Below the pieces are notes generated by a model that did not search any database, was not told the DNA's origin, and saw only the letters and a program-made list of their open reading frames with translations. This document shows positions 8,172 to 20,135 of a stretch of DNA of 64,000 bases, in pieces. The position numbers were made by a program, and so were the translations under genes. How positions within the stretch are numbered: the stretch's first letter is position 1; each line of letters starts with the position of its first letter. Source of the DNA: Ustilago trichophora. Its lineage: Eukaryota > Basidiomycota > Ustilaginomycetes > Ustilaginales > Ustilaginaceae. The stretch lies in contig OOIN01000048.1 in NCBI GenBank assembly GCA_900323505.1, forward strand, positions 186,001 to 250,000, written 5' to 3'.

Positions 8172-11100
8172 TCAAAGACCCACAAGTGAAGCCACGATAT
8201 ATCCAAAGATCGGAAGCACCAAATTATCATGCTGATCACTAACGCCTTCCAACAAGCCCAACGACGTGATAACCGCACCGTACTTGAACGAGTTGAATTT
8301 CTCACACCATCCGACGAGTCTCAGCAGCCAAGCGGAAGCCATGATGCTGGTGATGAAAGCAACGGTGCCTTCTACGGTTTTGCTCGATCCTCCGGGCCAG
8401 TAGATTCGGCCGTATCTGCGTCCGATGACGGAGGCCAAAGCATCGCCGACTCCAAGAACGAGAACTCCGGTTTGCTGCAAGATGCGCGAATGGCCTTCAA
8501 GCCACAAGGGGCCGGCACAGCCGGTGAGAAGGTAGAAATGGGATAGGATGACGGGGCCAGAGTCCTTGTGGTCGAGAAATTCGGACATGAAGACGTGAAG
8601 CGCCGCGCCAAAGGGATACAGGGCGTAGTAGCGGACGTACTCGGCAAAGATGAAGATGGAGAAGGCGAGCGAGAAGCCGAGATGGGTGAATGCGGGATCG
8701 AGTGCGATACCGGGGAGGAAAAGGAGTACGGCGAGGGCGTGGAAGAACTTGCGGCGTGCGTTGAGCGACAGGTGCGATGCTTTTTTGATCGCTGCAGTGT
8801 TGTGCTCTTTTGCGAGGAGCGAGGCACTTCCGCTGAGATTTGACAGCTTAAGATTGACTCCGACGCCTCGTTTTGCATTGGACGCGCTGTCACCCGCTCC
8901 ACCACTGCTGCCATTCGCTGCGGTCCCGTTTGCTGCAGCTGCATTTTGATCGCCACCTGCCGGCGGAATGACACCTTCGGTCGTCACCTCCACCCCACCA
9001 GGTGCATGCGAGCTTGGAGACACCGACAGCACAACGTTGGGTGGAGAAGCCTGATTGATCTGCTGCTGTTGCTGCTGCTGTAGCTTCAACTGTGCAGCCG
9101 AGTTGTTGGCAGCTGCAGTGCCGACAGGCGCCTTGGAGCTGAGCATAGGTCGATGGTACGAATTGGTGAGACTGCGAAATCGTTTTGCGTTCGACACCAC
9201 CGCTTGCCAGCAGGAGATCGAGATGGAGATGAGCAGAACCCAGTAGGTCACCAACACCGGGCGCGACCATGGTCTTGCACCCTTGAGCATGAACGAAAGT
9301 GTCCACAGCCACGGATCGCGGCGCACGAGCAGCCAGCGCACCCACATACCCAGCACACCCACGACATAGATGGCCGCAAACAGATAGAAGAAGCCCGCAA
9401 GTAATCGTCTGTGAAGATCACGCTTGTCGGGCCAGCGCAGGCGATGAGTGGGCTTCTGGGCGAGGTTTCGCGAAAGGTAGAGAAGCGGCGAAAGCAGGAA
9501 TCCGACCATGAATGTGCCAACAATGAGCGCGAGCTGGAAGATGAGCAGCGGCGTGGGGCGTCGGAAGGTCTTGACGTATGGCGTCGTGACGGGGAGCAGC
9601 TTTGCGACAAAGAGGTGAAGTGTCTCCATGGTGAGCGTAACGCCGACCGACGCGACAATGCCAAGTTCTCCCAGTGTGAAGCTCTTGCGTGCGAGTCGTG
9701 AGATTGTGTACAGGTTGGCCTGGAAGAAGAGCGAGGCAGTAATGACTTCCCAACGCGCGAGGTTAGACCAGAGAGGGAAGCCGTAATAGGCAGCAGCATC
9801 CTTGACAAGCTCGAGAGCGATAGCGATGATCGTGGAAAAGGCGGTGAAGCTGCGGAGCTTGGTCCAGTTGCTCTTTGGGAACTCGTGCGGACGGCGAATC
9901 CATTTGGTGGCAAGGAGGTGGCAAAGCAAGACGGTCGATGTCATGCACATGGTGCTGACGAGAGAGTAGCGCGACACTACCAGTGTTGTCATGCCACCAG
10001 CGAGCTTACGATCATGGCTGAGAATGACAGGGGGGCCTTCGACCAGCCAAGGTGGGTTGGGAAGTGCTTCGCCCGAGGCTCGTGCGCTGCTTCGACCGGC
10101 AGCCTGATCTTGAATGGCCGAGAAGAGGGTTGCAGACGCCAGCAGGGGCGGAAGGAGAAGCGCGTTCAGAGCGCCATCCTCGGGACATGTGCGATAGTTG
10201 CGGTGATCAGTGGCCCAGATGGCAGCCTGCTCATCTGGATCGCGGAGAAAGAAGTAGAGTGTACTGATGATGGTAACGAATCCGACTTCGGAGGCATGAC
10301 TCTGGGTCTCGCGCTTTTCGTGCGTCTTGAGGCCGTAGTAGGCAATGCAGGATGCTAGGCTCATAAGCAAAGCTTCCAGGGATGGATTGACGCGCAGACG
10401 TCGCCAATTCGAACTAAGGCCTCTGCAAGATGGTCGTGAAGATGCGGCAAGGTGTGAGCCGCTAGTACCTGATGGACCTGCTGCTGCGTTGGAAGTAGAG
10501 GAACGCGTCGCTTCTGCGCCTGCCTTGTTGGAAGAGTCTGCGCCCGTTGCATTGCGTGGTGCTGACAATGATCCTGTTGCTGCTCCTAGTGCTGTCTTGT
10601 CTTGACTTCCTCGCCTGCCTTGATGCAGTGTGGCTGAAGTCTGTCCAGAGCCAGATGATGCGGCGGCTGCTGCTGCTTTGGTGGATGATGTCAAGGAGCC
10701 TGCTGCGCCGATGGCACGAGTCAAGATGGAATCGCGATTGGGTCGTGGTGCTGAACGTGATGCTGCGTGTGTGTTTGTAGACGAGTCGGAAGGGAGATGC
10801 TGCGATTGCTTTTTGGGAGAACGATTCTTGCCGATGGTGAACTTGGTAGAGCGAGAAGAGGAGCGTCGGTCGCTACCCGAGCCAGAGACACCATGGGGTG
10901 GCGGAGAGGCCGAAGCCGAGGCACGAATCGCTGCGAGGTGAGCATTGCTCGTTGCAGGGCCGGATCCACCGAGCGCTTTCAACAGAAAATTTTCGGATGG
11001 GACCGAACGAGGACGATCTGAACTCCTTCGCTTGCGTCCGACATCCCAATCGAAAGGTTCGTATTCTGAGCTCGAGGAGTGCTCATCGCTGCTGGAAGCG

Positions 11101-11684
11101 TATCCGCCGGCGCCATCAGCAGACGGATCGGCCGAGTAGGCCTCTCTGGATTCTACGGTAGCCGAACGCCGTCTGCGAGTGGGACGATCGGTGGAAGAGC
11201 CGGAAAAGTCTTCCGAGGTGGTTGGCCAAACAGAGAAGCTGGATCCGGGGGAGGAGGGCGGACGCGGAGAAGACGCACTTGAAGAAGGGGTGTAGGAATG
11301 ACGTTTGAACTTGTGGTCGTGTGCGGCGGCGGCTGAGTCGAGGATGTTGCGTCTACGGATGGCGCCGGCTTGAGATGGATGAGCAGTTGAAGTGGCAGCG
11401 GTGCTGTGACTGAGTCGACGAGTTGATGGGCCAGGTTTTGCGTTGTTGGCCGAGTAAAGAAAGTGATTGCTGCTGACGCCATTGGTGGTGACGTTGAGGT
11501 TTGCATTGCCGTTTGCGCCAGCATTGCCGTTGGACTGATGCGGTTTCGACTTCCTCCACTCTCTGGCACCTTGTATGGAGGCCTGGTTGGAGAGTCGACG
11601 GGCAGCCTTGCGCAGACGGGATGGATCTGGGAGCGACTTTTCCGGTATGGAAGCGACCGAATCGGTGGACCAGGTACGCTCCAT
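8172..11684 (-). CDS. SEC59: Dolichol kinase with long disordered N-terminus
   Basis: Dolichol kinase phosphorylates dolichol with CTP in the ER membrane to supply the carrier lipid for N-glycosylation, O-mannosylation and GPI anchors. The single exon encodes 1170 residues from an ATG. Roughly the last 740 residues are polytopic membrane protein. The C-terminal signature is clear: LGVGDALASVIGRRYGRIYW, then GSSKTVEGTVAF near residues 1075-1110, which is the CTP-binding region of the Sec59 family, preceded by SHFYLLTGCAGPLW. The first ~430 residues are Ser/Ala/Arg-rich and disordered, with poly-Ala and poly-Ser tracts, and are absent from the ~520-residue yeast enzyme. A Gln-rich loop of about 70-100 residues splits the membrane region (near 8870-9120). 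No intron is needed. Identity is well supported by the C-terminus; the extension has no assigned role. Confidence 0.9.
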   Translation of the reverse strand: MERTWSTDSVASIPEKSLPDPSRLRKAARRLSNQASIQGAREWRKSKPHQSNGNAGANGNANLNVTTNGVSSNHFLYSANNAKPGPSTRRLSHSTAATSTAHPSQAGAIRRRNILDSAAAAHDHKFKRHSYTPSSSASSPRPPSSPGSSFSVWPTTSEDFSGSSTDRPTRRRRSATVESREAYSADPSADGAGGYASSSDEHSSSSEYEPFDWDVGRKRRSSDRPRSVPSENFLLKALGGSGPATSNAHLAAIRASASASPPPHGVSGSGSDRRSSSRSTKFTIGKNRSPKKQSQHLPSDSSTNTHAASRSAPRPNRDSILTRAIGAAGSLTSSTKAAAAAASSGSGQTSATLHQGRRGSQDKTALGAATGSLSAPRNATGADSSNKAGAEATRSSTSNAAAGPSGTSGSHLAASSRPSCRGLSSNWRRLRVNPSLEALLMSLASCIAYYGLKTHEKRETQSHASEVGFVTIISTLYFFLRDPDEQAAIWATDHRNYRTCPEDGALNALLLPPLLASATLFSAIQDQAAGRSSARASGEALPNPPWLVEGPPVILSHDRKLAGGMTTLVVSRYSLVSTMCMTSTVLLCHLLATKWIRRPHEFPKSNWTKLRSFTAFSTIIAIALELVKDAAAYYGFPLWSNLARWEVITASLFFQANLYTISRLARKSFTLGELGIVASVGVTLTMETLHLFVAKLLPVTTPYVKTFRRPTPLLIFQLALIVGTFMVGFLLSPLLYLSRNLAQKPTHRLRWPDKRDLHRRLLAGFFYLFAAIYVVGVLGMWVRWLLVRRDPWLWTLSFMLKGARPWSRPVLVTYWVLLISISISCWQAVVSNAKRFRSLTNSYHRPMLSSKAPVGTAAANNSAAQLKLQQQQQQQINQASPPNVVLSVSPSSHAPGGVEVTTEGVIPPAGGDQNAAAANGTAANGSSGGAGDSASNAKRGVGVNLKLSNLSGSASLLAKEHNTAAIKKASHLSLNARRKFFHALAVLLFLPGIALDPAFTHLGFSLAFSIFIFAEYVRYYALYPFGAALHVFMSEFLDHKDSGPVILSHFYLLTGCAGPLWLEGHSRILQQTGVLVLGVGDALASVIGRRYGRIYWPGGSSKTVEGTVAFITSIMASAWLLRLVGWCEKFNSFKYGAVITSLGLLEGVSDQHDNLVLPIFGYIVASLVGL

Positions 11685-12868
11685 GTTGGGTCAAGATGCG
11701 CAGAGGCGGAGGTCAATGCGGGCGCGTAGGTGCGTGGTGTTGTCCGGAATGGAATGTAATGGATGCGACGACCCAATTGCCGAGAGCACAGAGAGGTGGT
11801 CCAAGCCAGTGGCAGCAGCCTATGAGTTCATGTCTCGAGTCGAGTTGGGATGCCGTTCGGTGATGTTGTTAGGAGTGGAGGTGGAAATGAAGTCCAGGGG
11901 TCAGGTACAGATCGAATGGCTGTTTGAAGCCACGTTTGAATGTACAGCTGTGTGGGAGCGAGACCGAATGAAAAGGCTTCTACGTCGGTCAATGGGGTGA
12001 TGATGATGAGGAGTGAACCCTTGATGATGATGATGATGATGAGTCCAGTAGTTGAAAGAGGCGCTGCTGACTCTGGCTTTGTCGGTGATTTTGCGCGTCT
12101 CAAGAGTGTGAGTGTGTGAAATGTGTGTGCATCTGCAAGGAATTCCACGCTTTCGGATGATGCCTCCGATGCTCAAGAGACGCTTTTTCCACGCGCTTCA
12201 CAGCAAATGGTGAGAGGCTGAGTTGGAAAACCAAAAATGTAAAGAGCAAATCCACGGCATTTTGGTCACAAAACGTCAGCATCAGCAGCGTTACGCGACG
12301 CTCTTTCCAAGGGTTCAATACGCATTTTCACGATCCTCAGCGCATCATCCAGCGCAGCGTACAGAAAACAAAAACAAAAACAAAAAAAAAGCAAGGAGAA
12401 AACATACCTCGCTACAGGTACAGATAGAGTGGCACCGAGAATTCATAGACAGAGAAGCGACCGAGGATGGTTCTGTGTGCAAGTGTGAGGCAAAAGCGTC
12501 ACTTTTTTCGAATCAAACTCAACCTGCTGTGCTTTTTCTTTCATCGACAGCGTTTCCGAAGGTACACAACTTCGGTTCAATTCAGTCCGGCGAGGTCCGA
12601 TTGAGCATCGACTTTCTGCCGAAAGCCAGAAAAAAAAAATAACACCGATAAGATTGCATCTGCATACAGTACGCTATGTCCGAACGTCAGCTGACTTTTG
12701 GATCTCCAATCCCACCAACTGCCTGAGCCCACCTTTGCAAAGCCTCACTTTGATGCAACGAATCGCGCAGGTACACACACACACATAGTGAGAGACAACT
12801 AGTGTAAACGATTCGTATGTAACTTTAGAGTAGTGACACGAGAAAAAAGAGCTTCTTAACAAGAAATA
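11685..12868. other. Intergenic region, dolichol kinase promoter and 3' flank of the APSES gene
   Basis: About 1.2 kb contains an imperfect TGA/GAT trinucleotide repeat at roughly 11998-12044, an A-rich run at 12365-12400 and one TACAGTA near 12665. Open frames are short and unrecognisable. Confidence 0.5.
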
Positions 12869-14661
12869 TCAGCTCGAGGGACCAGTTGACTGCTGCCACG
12901 AGTCGAATTGGAACGTCGCTGGAGCATGAGGGGCAGGCGGAGGCGGAGTTGGAGAAGAAGAGACGTAAGCCGAAGCCGAAGCCGAAGCGTGGCTAGAGTC
13001 GCTCCATGCCGACAGTTGAGTGCCTTGATCAGCATAGGAGGAATAAGCGTGGTTGGGGAAGCCGCCGCATCCGCGAGTCTCTGCGATTGGCTCAGCCTTT
13101 ACTGACGATAGAGACGCGTGATGAAGCTCGAATAGGCTCGTCGATCCTCCTCCGGCTTCGTTGCTTGCCGGCTCGTTGCTCATCGAATGCGAAGGTACCG
13201 TTGGTGGCACCATTAGGCCGTAGCTCGCTGCGTAGCTCTGAGCGGATGAGGCGGATGTGTTGGACGAAGGTGGCGAGGATAGGATTGGTGAGCCTCCACT
13301 ACCTTCCAGGCTGACCAGTGGGGATGTGCAAGCTGCGTGAGGCGTTGATCCAGTCGAGCCGAGCCCTGGTACTTGCAGTCCACCTCCTCCACCTCCTCCA
13401 CCTCCTCCACCGCCGCCACCGGCAGCTCCAACTGAAGCCGCTGCTGGCCACATCATATTGTCCAGACCTGTCGTCATACCGTTGGTTCCAAGTCCATCAT
13501 GCCCGTACCAGTGAGGACGCTCCAGTCCGAATCCTTTGCTGTAGTGAAATATCGCCGGCTGCGAGGGTTGGTAATGATGCTGGACACCGCCCTTGCCGCT
13601 AAGCTTGTGTTCGACTGTCTGTCCATCCACCACGCTGTTGTACGAGCCATTACATGAGAATATGTTAGCAACCAATGCAGCCTTTCCTACGGCGATGGGG
13701 GGATAGACACTTACGAAATCGGCAAGCTTGGTCCATAGCATGACGTCTGATGAGGTCCACCGTTGTTGTGACGCTTGCGTGCGCGCTTCTGCGACATGCC
13801 AATTGCCAGCTGTCCGAACCCTTCCGAGTCGGGTCGCAGACACGTCGAAGGAAAATCGTAACCGAACAGTGGGACCAAGTGATCGCGAATCTCCCAGGCG
13901 ATTCGGCGCGAGAGCTCCTTGGCAAGGTCATATGGCAGCCAGGTGCCTTGGATGCTGAGGTAGCCACCCTTGAGCTTGGTAATGTGAGGATCGAGCGCTG
14001 GGCATGTCCTTACCAGTCGTCCAAAGTTGACTGTCGACGAGCAAGCCAAAGACGACATGGTCAAAGCGTATAGAGATGTCAGCTCGGTGAACAGCAATGG
14101 GGCGTGTTATGGGTGGTGCTGACAACTTACCCTTGTTCTTGCCCAATGCTTGCGTGATCGAAGTGCTGTCGAGATTGAGCCGGTTCAACAGCAAGAGTCG
14201 ATGTTAGATGAGTGGTCGCTGGATCTCGATGCACTGCCGGTGGATAATCATCACTCACAATCGGACGAAGGATGTGTCGACATCAATCATCATCGTGTGG
14301 CCGCGAACATCGTATTCGAACACTGTGATACCAAAGACGCGAGGCGATGTCAGCCAATATTCTCCTGTCGCTTGCGCTGAATCCAATGCCAGAGACCTGA
14401 CGTACCTGTCATAAAGCCACGATCACCGCCCGTTGTCGCATACTTTCCCTTTCGAAACTCGTGCATGGGTGTTGGGAAGAGTCTTGCGGGACGCGGTCCA
14501 GAGATGTAGAAGCTTCCACCACTCGCGTTGCCTCCAGCTGCTTGCTGGGCGTTATGGGGAGATGGTCCTTCCACCTCGTTCCGAGCGTAGGGAAGGCCGC
14601 GCTTCCTCGCGATGCCGGCTCCAGCGTGGAAGCTGCCGTCGGCAATGTGACTCATAGGCAT
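12869..14661 (-). CDS. APSES/KilA-N-type transcription factor
   Basis: The model is complement(join(12869..13634,13715..14030,14131..14165,14259..14322,14406..14661)), giving 478 residues. The junctions restore one continuous APSES-type DNA-binding domain at about residues 75-200: VFEYDVRGHTMMIDVDTSFV, FTSITQALGKNKVNFGRLVR, KLKGGYLSIQGTWLPYDLAK and RDHLVPLFGYDFPSTC. The G-T-W-[LV]-P and LVPLFG-DFP strings are typical of fungal APSES factors, resembling the Xbp1-like branch more than StuA; subgroup is uncertain. The C-terminal half is Gly/Ser/Pro/His-rich with a poly-Gly run. Introns are 83, 93, 100 and 80 nt. The first in-frame ATG is at 14661, but the frame stays open and protein-like up to at least 15063 without an ATG, so an upstream exon could add residues. 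APSES proteins commonly control morphogenesis and sporulation; that role here is inference. Confidence 0.8.
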
Positions 14662-17600
14662 AATGTGCTCGCTGTTGTGTGGCGATTCTTTGAGCTTGAG
14701 CAGCAACCGTGCTGCGTATGCGACGCCTTCGAGACCGTGATCTTTGAGCTGTTGCTGACTTGGACTGTGGCTAGAATCGGCTGAGTGGATGCCAGACTCT
14801 GAAGTGGTGCTTGACGCTCCTGCTTGCGACTCTTCAAATGTGGATGACTTGCTGGATTCGTGTTTCGTTCCTTGTTCAAGAGAGGGTGAATACTTCTGCC
14901 AAGTTCGATGAACAAAATCGAGGAGAGGCGAGGATGGTTTTGGCTGTGTCAGTAATATGTTGGGGAGGATATGCAGCTGTCTTGGAAGAAAGGTGACAGG
15001 TGGGGAACAAAATCTGGTGGGTGGATGGGGATTTATACGCCACAATGGGTATGGAAATGTCAAAAGAGCGAAAAGCCAAAACGAAGCGGATCAAGACACA
15101 AGCGCAGCCCAAAACAAAGGAGTGGGTACCAAGTGATGGACGTCTGTGTCGCGCACTGTAACCAAGCATCATTCCATTCCATGCATCCAGACGCGCCAGC
15201 CGCCTGACAAAGGATGCAAGATGTGGGAAACTTGGCATCGCAGCGCAAAGGCGTAGAGGCGCAGGTGAAGCCAGGAGCAGCCAAGCGCAGTGCACAGCGC
15301 AGTATGGCCGGTTATCGTGGACATGACCGGCCAAAGAGGAGGTTCTGTTCCGCCCAATACCCTCTCGTTCTCACTCTCTCTTGCTCTCTCTCTGTGCCTC
15401 CCCCTCTTCAAAACGGTGGGATCCATTTGCCGCGCGACCTCATCTCTTGCGCTTACCATCCACGCCTTCAGCTTTGTTCAGCACGAAATAGGATAATCTC
15501 TGCCTCGCGGATAGCGTGGGGGGACAAGCGGTCGCACTAGCCCGAGCAACACAGAAGAATCGAGACGGAGAGAGAGAGTCACTCGTACAAGGAACGAGAG
15601 AATGTCAGGCACTGAACCGAGAACCGGAGAGGGGCGAAAGCAACGCATTCCCGGCGTGGTTTGGCGGAGGTTGAGCCAAATATGTGCAACCTCTTTGCCT
15701 TCAAACTCTCGCCCGCCACCGAGTAGCCTCAGTGCGCGCCACAGCCGCCACTATGCCACCGGAAGCAAAGAGCCGATTCTGGTATAGACTTTGATGATAG
15801 CCTGCTGACCAGAGATGTTCGAGGCTGCGGTAGACGGACGATGATGCTATCTGAAAAGCACGATAAGCATGTCACGTGTGAGTCAACCGGTAACGCCATG
15901 GAGACAGAGACCGGATGCTACCCACGCTGATACCTTGCCTGCCATGCACAATCTCTGTTCCGATCCCTATTCGAGAGTACGCTGACCTCCGGAGACCGCA
16001 CAGAGATGGCAAAGATGTAATACCACACCGGTGAACTTACCATCGGCCCAGAAACGAGCCGGTGGGAACAGCTGCACAGCTTCAAAGCGGCAGAAAGGTG
16101 GGCGTACAGAGAGTGTGGAAAGGGAAACGGGAAAAAAATCCTTCTGGACAGAGGGAGAAAGAAAGCAGTATGAACGCAAAACAAGGTTCTGCGGCTTAGC
16201 GATGCGAGCGTGGGGGCTGGGCTGAGAATACCGTGAACTCAAAAGAGGCTCTATAGGCCCACCTTGTCGTTCACAGCTGCGGCCTATGTGTCCGCGTTGA
16301 CGACTGATGCATGCAGAGGCTGTGAAGACAAACCTTGATGTTGTTCCTTCAACAGCCGCGGATTACATGAGTGGTACCATAGACTGGAAAAAAAAAAATT
16401 CAAAAGACAATAATGGAGCTTGATCTGACGACCGCAAGCTGCACCACATCCTAAAGACTTGATATGAAATCCGGCTTAGCAAAGCTCGCCATTCGGTCTG
16501 AAATTACCGACTTGAGTGTTGCAGCATGGATGCAGACAACCGTGCCAAGATGTGGGCTTCTCCGGCCTCTCCCAGCGCGCTGCAGCCGTAAGTGTGTCTG
16601 TTGCAACGGATGCAAGAGGAGCCGTCGAACACAATAACGACGCTGATGAAGACGACACTGTTTTGGATGGCGCACAGAAATACGAGGACTGTGTGGTTCT
16701 TTGCCGGTGATCTGAAAAACCAACGATGCGGGCAACTTTCGTTCACGTGTCGTAATGTATCGTTGCCAGTCATTCAACACCTTGGTTGAGATGCCTCAGC
16801 GAGACTCGACGCGGAACGTACGATACCGTATCTCGTAGGCTCTTTGGTCCATCCGTGAGGTCTGTGTCATCCCAGGAGTGTCCAGGATCGGGCCGGATAA
16901 AAGAAGAGCATTACTTTCCGCGGAGCCCTGACAAAGTGAGAGCTTGCGGGACCGAGCAAATGTGTTCAAGTTTTTCGGACAAAATGGCACCAAGCGACAA
17001 CGGCGTGAGGAGGACAAGGAGAAACGACTTACCGGGAAATGCTCCAAACCGTGTTGAGCGTGGGCAAGGTTAGCCTGTGGTTTGACCACCAAACGGGCCT
17101 GGGCCTGAAGCTGAAGTTTGACCTGACCGTGAAGGTAACCCAAATTGTGGGACCTTAAAGACTGGTGGTGGGGCCTGGCTGCCCCTTGACGCCAAGAGTG
17201 TGTTGTCACGTTCCCTCTGTGGTGAGCGATAAGGTTACCGCGGACAGATGAAGGCACAGCTTTTACATCGGTAGACCTCACGTCTGCCGCGGCAACCGTT
17301 TTTGCCGACATGATGAACAAAGACGGTCCCTATCGACGGCGCCACCTGAACACTGCAAGCCTCTTTAAGCCTCGTATTGCGTTGCGTTTGTGTAGTCTGT
17401 ACACAGTAGGTATCGAGCAGGCGTGCGAGTGGGGGGGATGGGTAAGAGAGAGGTCGTCGTGTCAGCATCGCTTTGTCGTACTTTTGGTGATGGTCATAGT
17501 TCTGCTCACTATCGGAAGCTATTTCTGTATCTCCAGTGCGAGAGTAGCGTGATTTGGTTCGAGTATCTGAGACTAGTGTTTATCCGAAGCCGGTATCGGA

Positions 17601-19264
17601 AGGGAGTGAATCGATAATTTCGATGGTATGGAACGATTGTGATGCTCTTGAGGAGCTACTAGGAGCTTCGGCCGAAAGAGGGTATAGTTCAACGAGGCAG
17701 ATATATCTGCGTAGCCAGGGCGGCTTATGACTTGGAAGAGCGAGTTTGGGGGCCTCCTGAGGAAGCTGAGTTCCTCGCATTGCTTCCTTATATGGGAGCG
17801 CTCTTCGCTCTTGTGACAGATAGATCAATGGTGTGACGATAGAAGGGCGACAGTGATGCGGGAGGATGCGTTCGATTGAGCCAAGAGCCGTCTAACAGCG
17901 TCGTTCGACTCAGCTTTGGATCGGACGCAACGGGGGAAAAGCGAAGAGACCTCCTTCCGCACTTTGCTTTGCGGACTCGCCTTCTTGTCCAAGTATACTC
18001 TCGCAAAATCACCACTCATCTAGGTAGCCCCGCTTCATTGCGCTCTGACCTGACTGGAGTGTTGGCACATTCCCCCTCATCTCTTTGCCACCTAAGCATT
18101 CTTGAACCGCTGTCATTGTCCCAATCTCCCCCAGAAACAGGGAATCCATCCAGAGCGGGGTGGACCAACGAGAGCGCTCGTCTGCGCAATCGACCATATG
18201 GAACACATGCAATGAAAGTCTACCTCGACCGTTGGGAAAGATTAGCCAATTGGCAGTTGCGCCTCTGCTGCTGTTTTGCATCGAACTTTCATGCTTGCCG
18301 CAACCGGCAAGATGCCATCGAGTCGAAGGTTGGAGTAGACATCTGAGTCAACCCAAGCTCCATCCCGGGACGGAGAAGAAGCGTTTTGTTCGGTCAGAAG
18401 ACTTGATGAGCCGATTGCCACATTCATGCGAATGAAACGGTGCAAGACGATGACAGGTGTCGACGCTGTTGCTGGAAACCGCCGGTACCTTGTGCCTTGG
18501 TTGAGAGACTTCGGTGTGAGCTCGGCTGGCAAATCAGGAACCACGAGTCAGGGCGAAAATGAGAAAAAACCGTTGGCGCACTGGGTTCAGGGCACAACAG
18601 ATTCCGCACCGAGACGGCACCTTTGATGGATTGCTCATGTCAGAAGGCTCCCCATATGGCCCTGACTCGTCCACACAACATTGATCAACGAAGAAAACAT
18701 GAGCAGATGGCTCGGATTGTTCTTCTCCTTCTCAAATTTCACGTAGAGATGTCGTCATGGTTCTGCGCTAGCGCAGGTGCTCGGCATGCTTGCCAAGGTA
18801 GACAGGAAACTTTTGCGCATGCTGCAATGCTGTGAGCAAAACACCTGGCGATACGCTCGCGGCAGTAGTATACAACCAGAAGCAATGACAGAGTCAATCG
18901 CGCTTCAAGCTGCCGCATACGACCATCAAACCAGACCATAGTCCGGCGCAGTGAAACAAGCCCTGCCCCATCACAGGCCCCCTTACACACACTTCTGTGA
19001 TTAACACCAAGTAGCCATGTCACTGTGAGCACGATGCCTCGTTCGCAAGCTCTACTTCATGACAGGTTGAACGGTAACTTTGAAGAGCTCTTCCTGGGGT
19101 CTGCTTTTGAGAGTGCCCAGACGTGCATGCGCGCGGAAGCAACTCCGAGACGTCTGACAGTGGTGAGTTCATCCGACGAGCAATCTCACAAGGCGTGCCC
19201 ACACACACCCAACGTCACGGTAGGAAACAACTTGTATTATACACAAACACCAACCTCGAGCCGT
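14662..19264. other. Long region without a recognisable gene
   Basis: About 4.6 kb separates the APSES gene start from the proteasome gene stop. The first ~400 bases are either leader or an unmodelled exon of the APSES gene. Beyond that, open frames of 60-175 codons are scattered in all frames, often starting with TTG, and none shows a domain or a splice chain I can support. A CT-rich stretch lies at 15360-15410. It may be a long APSES promoter or carry noncoding transcripts. Confidence 0.45.
15031..15038 (-). promoter_or_regulatory. Candidate TATA box upstream of the APSES gene
   Basis: On the minus strand the sequence reads GTATAAAT, about 370 bases before the first in-frame ATG of the APSES gene. 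If it is the true TATA box, the leader is about 340 nt and the ATG at 14661 is the start. Confidence 0.35.
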
Positions 19265-20135
19265 CTAGTCTTCCATCTCGTCATCGAGCGCCTCTTTAGC
19301 TTTAGTGATTGCCTCGTTCCTCAAATCCTCTGGTACCTTTGTATGGACACCGTTGCTCTCTGGGCCGCACCAGCTGAGTTCGAGTTCAAATTCCTTGTCC
19401 TTTGCATCGTCGTGCACCTTGAAGATGATTTTCGCCGCTTCTTCGACTGCCTGTTTCTGGCTCAAGTTTTCCAGATCCAATTTTTCGATCTCTGTCTTTG
19501 CCAGCTGTCTTCCTTTGCCGACTGCGCAGCCGTTGTAGCCCCAGAATACACCGGAGGGTTCGATCATGTAGATTTGGGGGCCATTGGTGTCGTCTACGCC
19601 AGCGATGATGGCAGAGACGCCAAAGGGGCGGACTGAGGAATAGAGCGTGTAGGCTTGGACGTAGTAGGCTACTCGATTGGCGAGCGTTTTCACGGGCGAG
19701 GGGAATCGGTAGTTGTCCAAATGCGAGACGGCTTCATGGCGAGCTTGGACGGCAAGGTGTTTGCCATCGGCGATGAGACCGGCCGAGACGATGCCGATGT
19801 GAGGGGCAACGTTGAAGATTCGTCGATTGGATCCGGGAACGAGGAGTTTGGATTGGACGAGCTTTTCGACGGCTACAACGACACCGGTTTTGGTCTTGAT
19901 GGCAATGGCGGTACCGGCGTTTTCGGCTGCTTTGGCTGCGTACTCGATCTGTACCAAGGAAAGGAGAGAACAGGTCAGAAATCGCACCGCCATGCATTCG
20001 TTAAAGATATGGCTTAGCTTGTGTTGGCCCGCCATGGCAGTTCAACTACCTCGTGGAAACACTCACCTGGAAGATCCTTCCATCGGGCGAATAGGTACTC
20101 GCCGAGAGATCGTATCCTGTACCTTGTGAAGCCAT
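19265..20135 (-). CDS. PRE10: 20S proteasome alpha subunit (yeast alpha-7/Pre10, human PSMA3 type)
   Basis: This is a structural alpha-ring subunit of the 20S proteasome core. The model is complement(join(19265..19948,20067..20135)), giving 250 residues. The N-terminal proteasome A signature is intact after splicing: [20 protein letters not shown] then [16 protein letters not shown]. Downstream motifs [39 protein letters not shown] and [19 protein letters not shown] match the PSMA3/Pre10 group, which also has the ELSWC string and acidic C-terminus (DDEMED). The 118-nt intron has donor GTGAGT and acceptor TACAG, phase 0. As an alpha subunit it lacks the catalytic N-terminal Thr. It is divergent from U1-70K across 975 bp. 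Confidence 0.95.

Noticed and set aside
16580..16640. A Cys-rich, Arg-rich string resembling a Zn2Cys6 cluster
   Set aside because: The Cys spacing (K-C-V-C-C-N-G-C) does not fit the C-x2-C-x6-C pattern, and the frame is short.
16796..17320. A 174-codon minus-strand frame between the APSES and proteasome genes
   Set aside because: No domain, no splice partners and no recognisable family; similar in quality to random open frames nearby.
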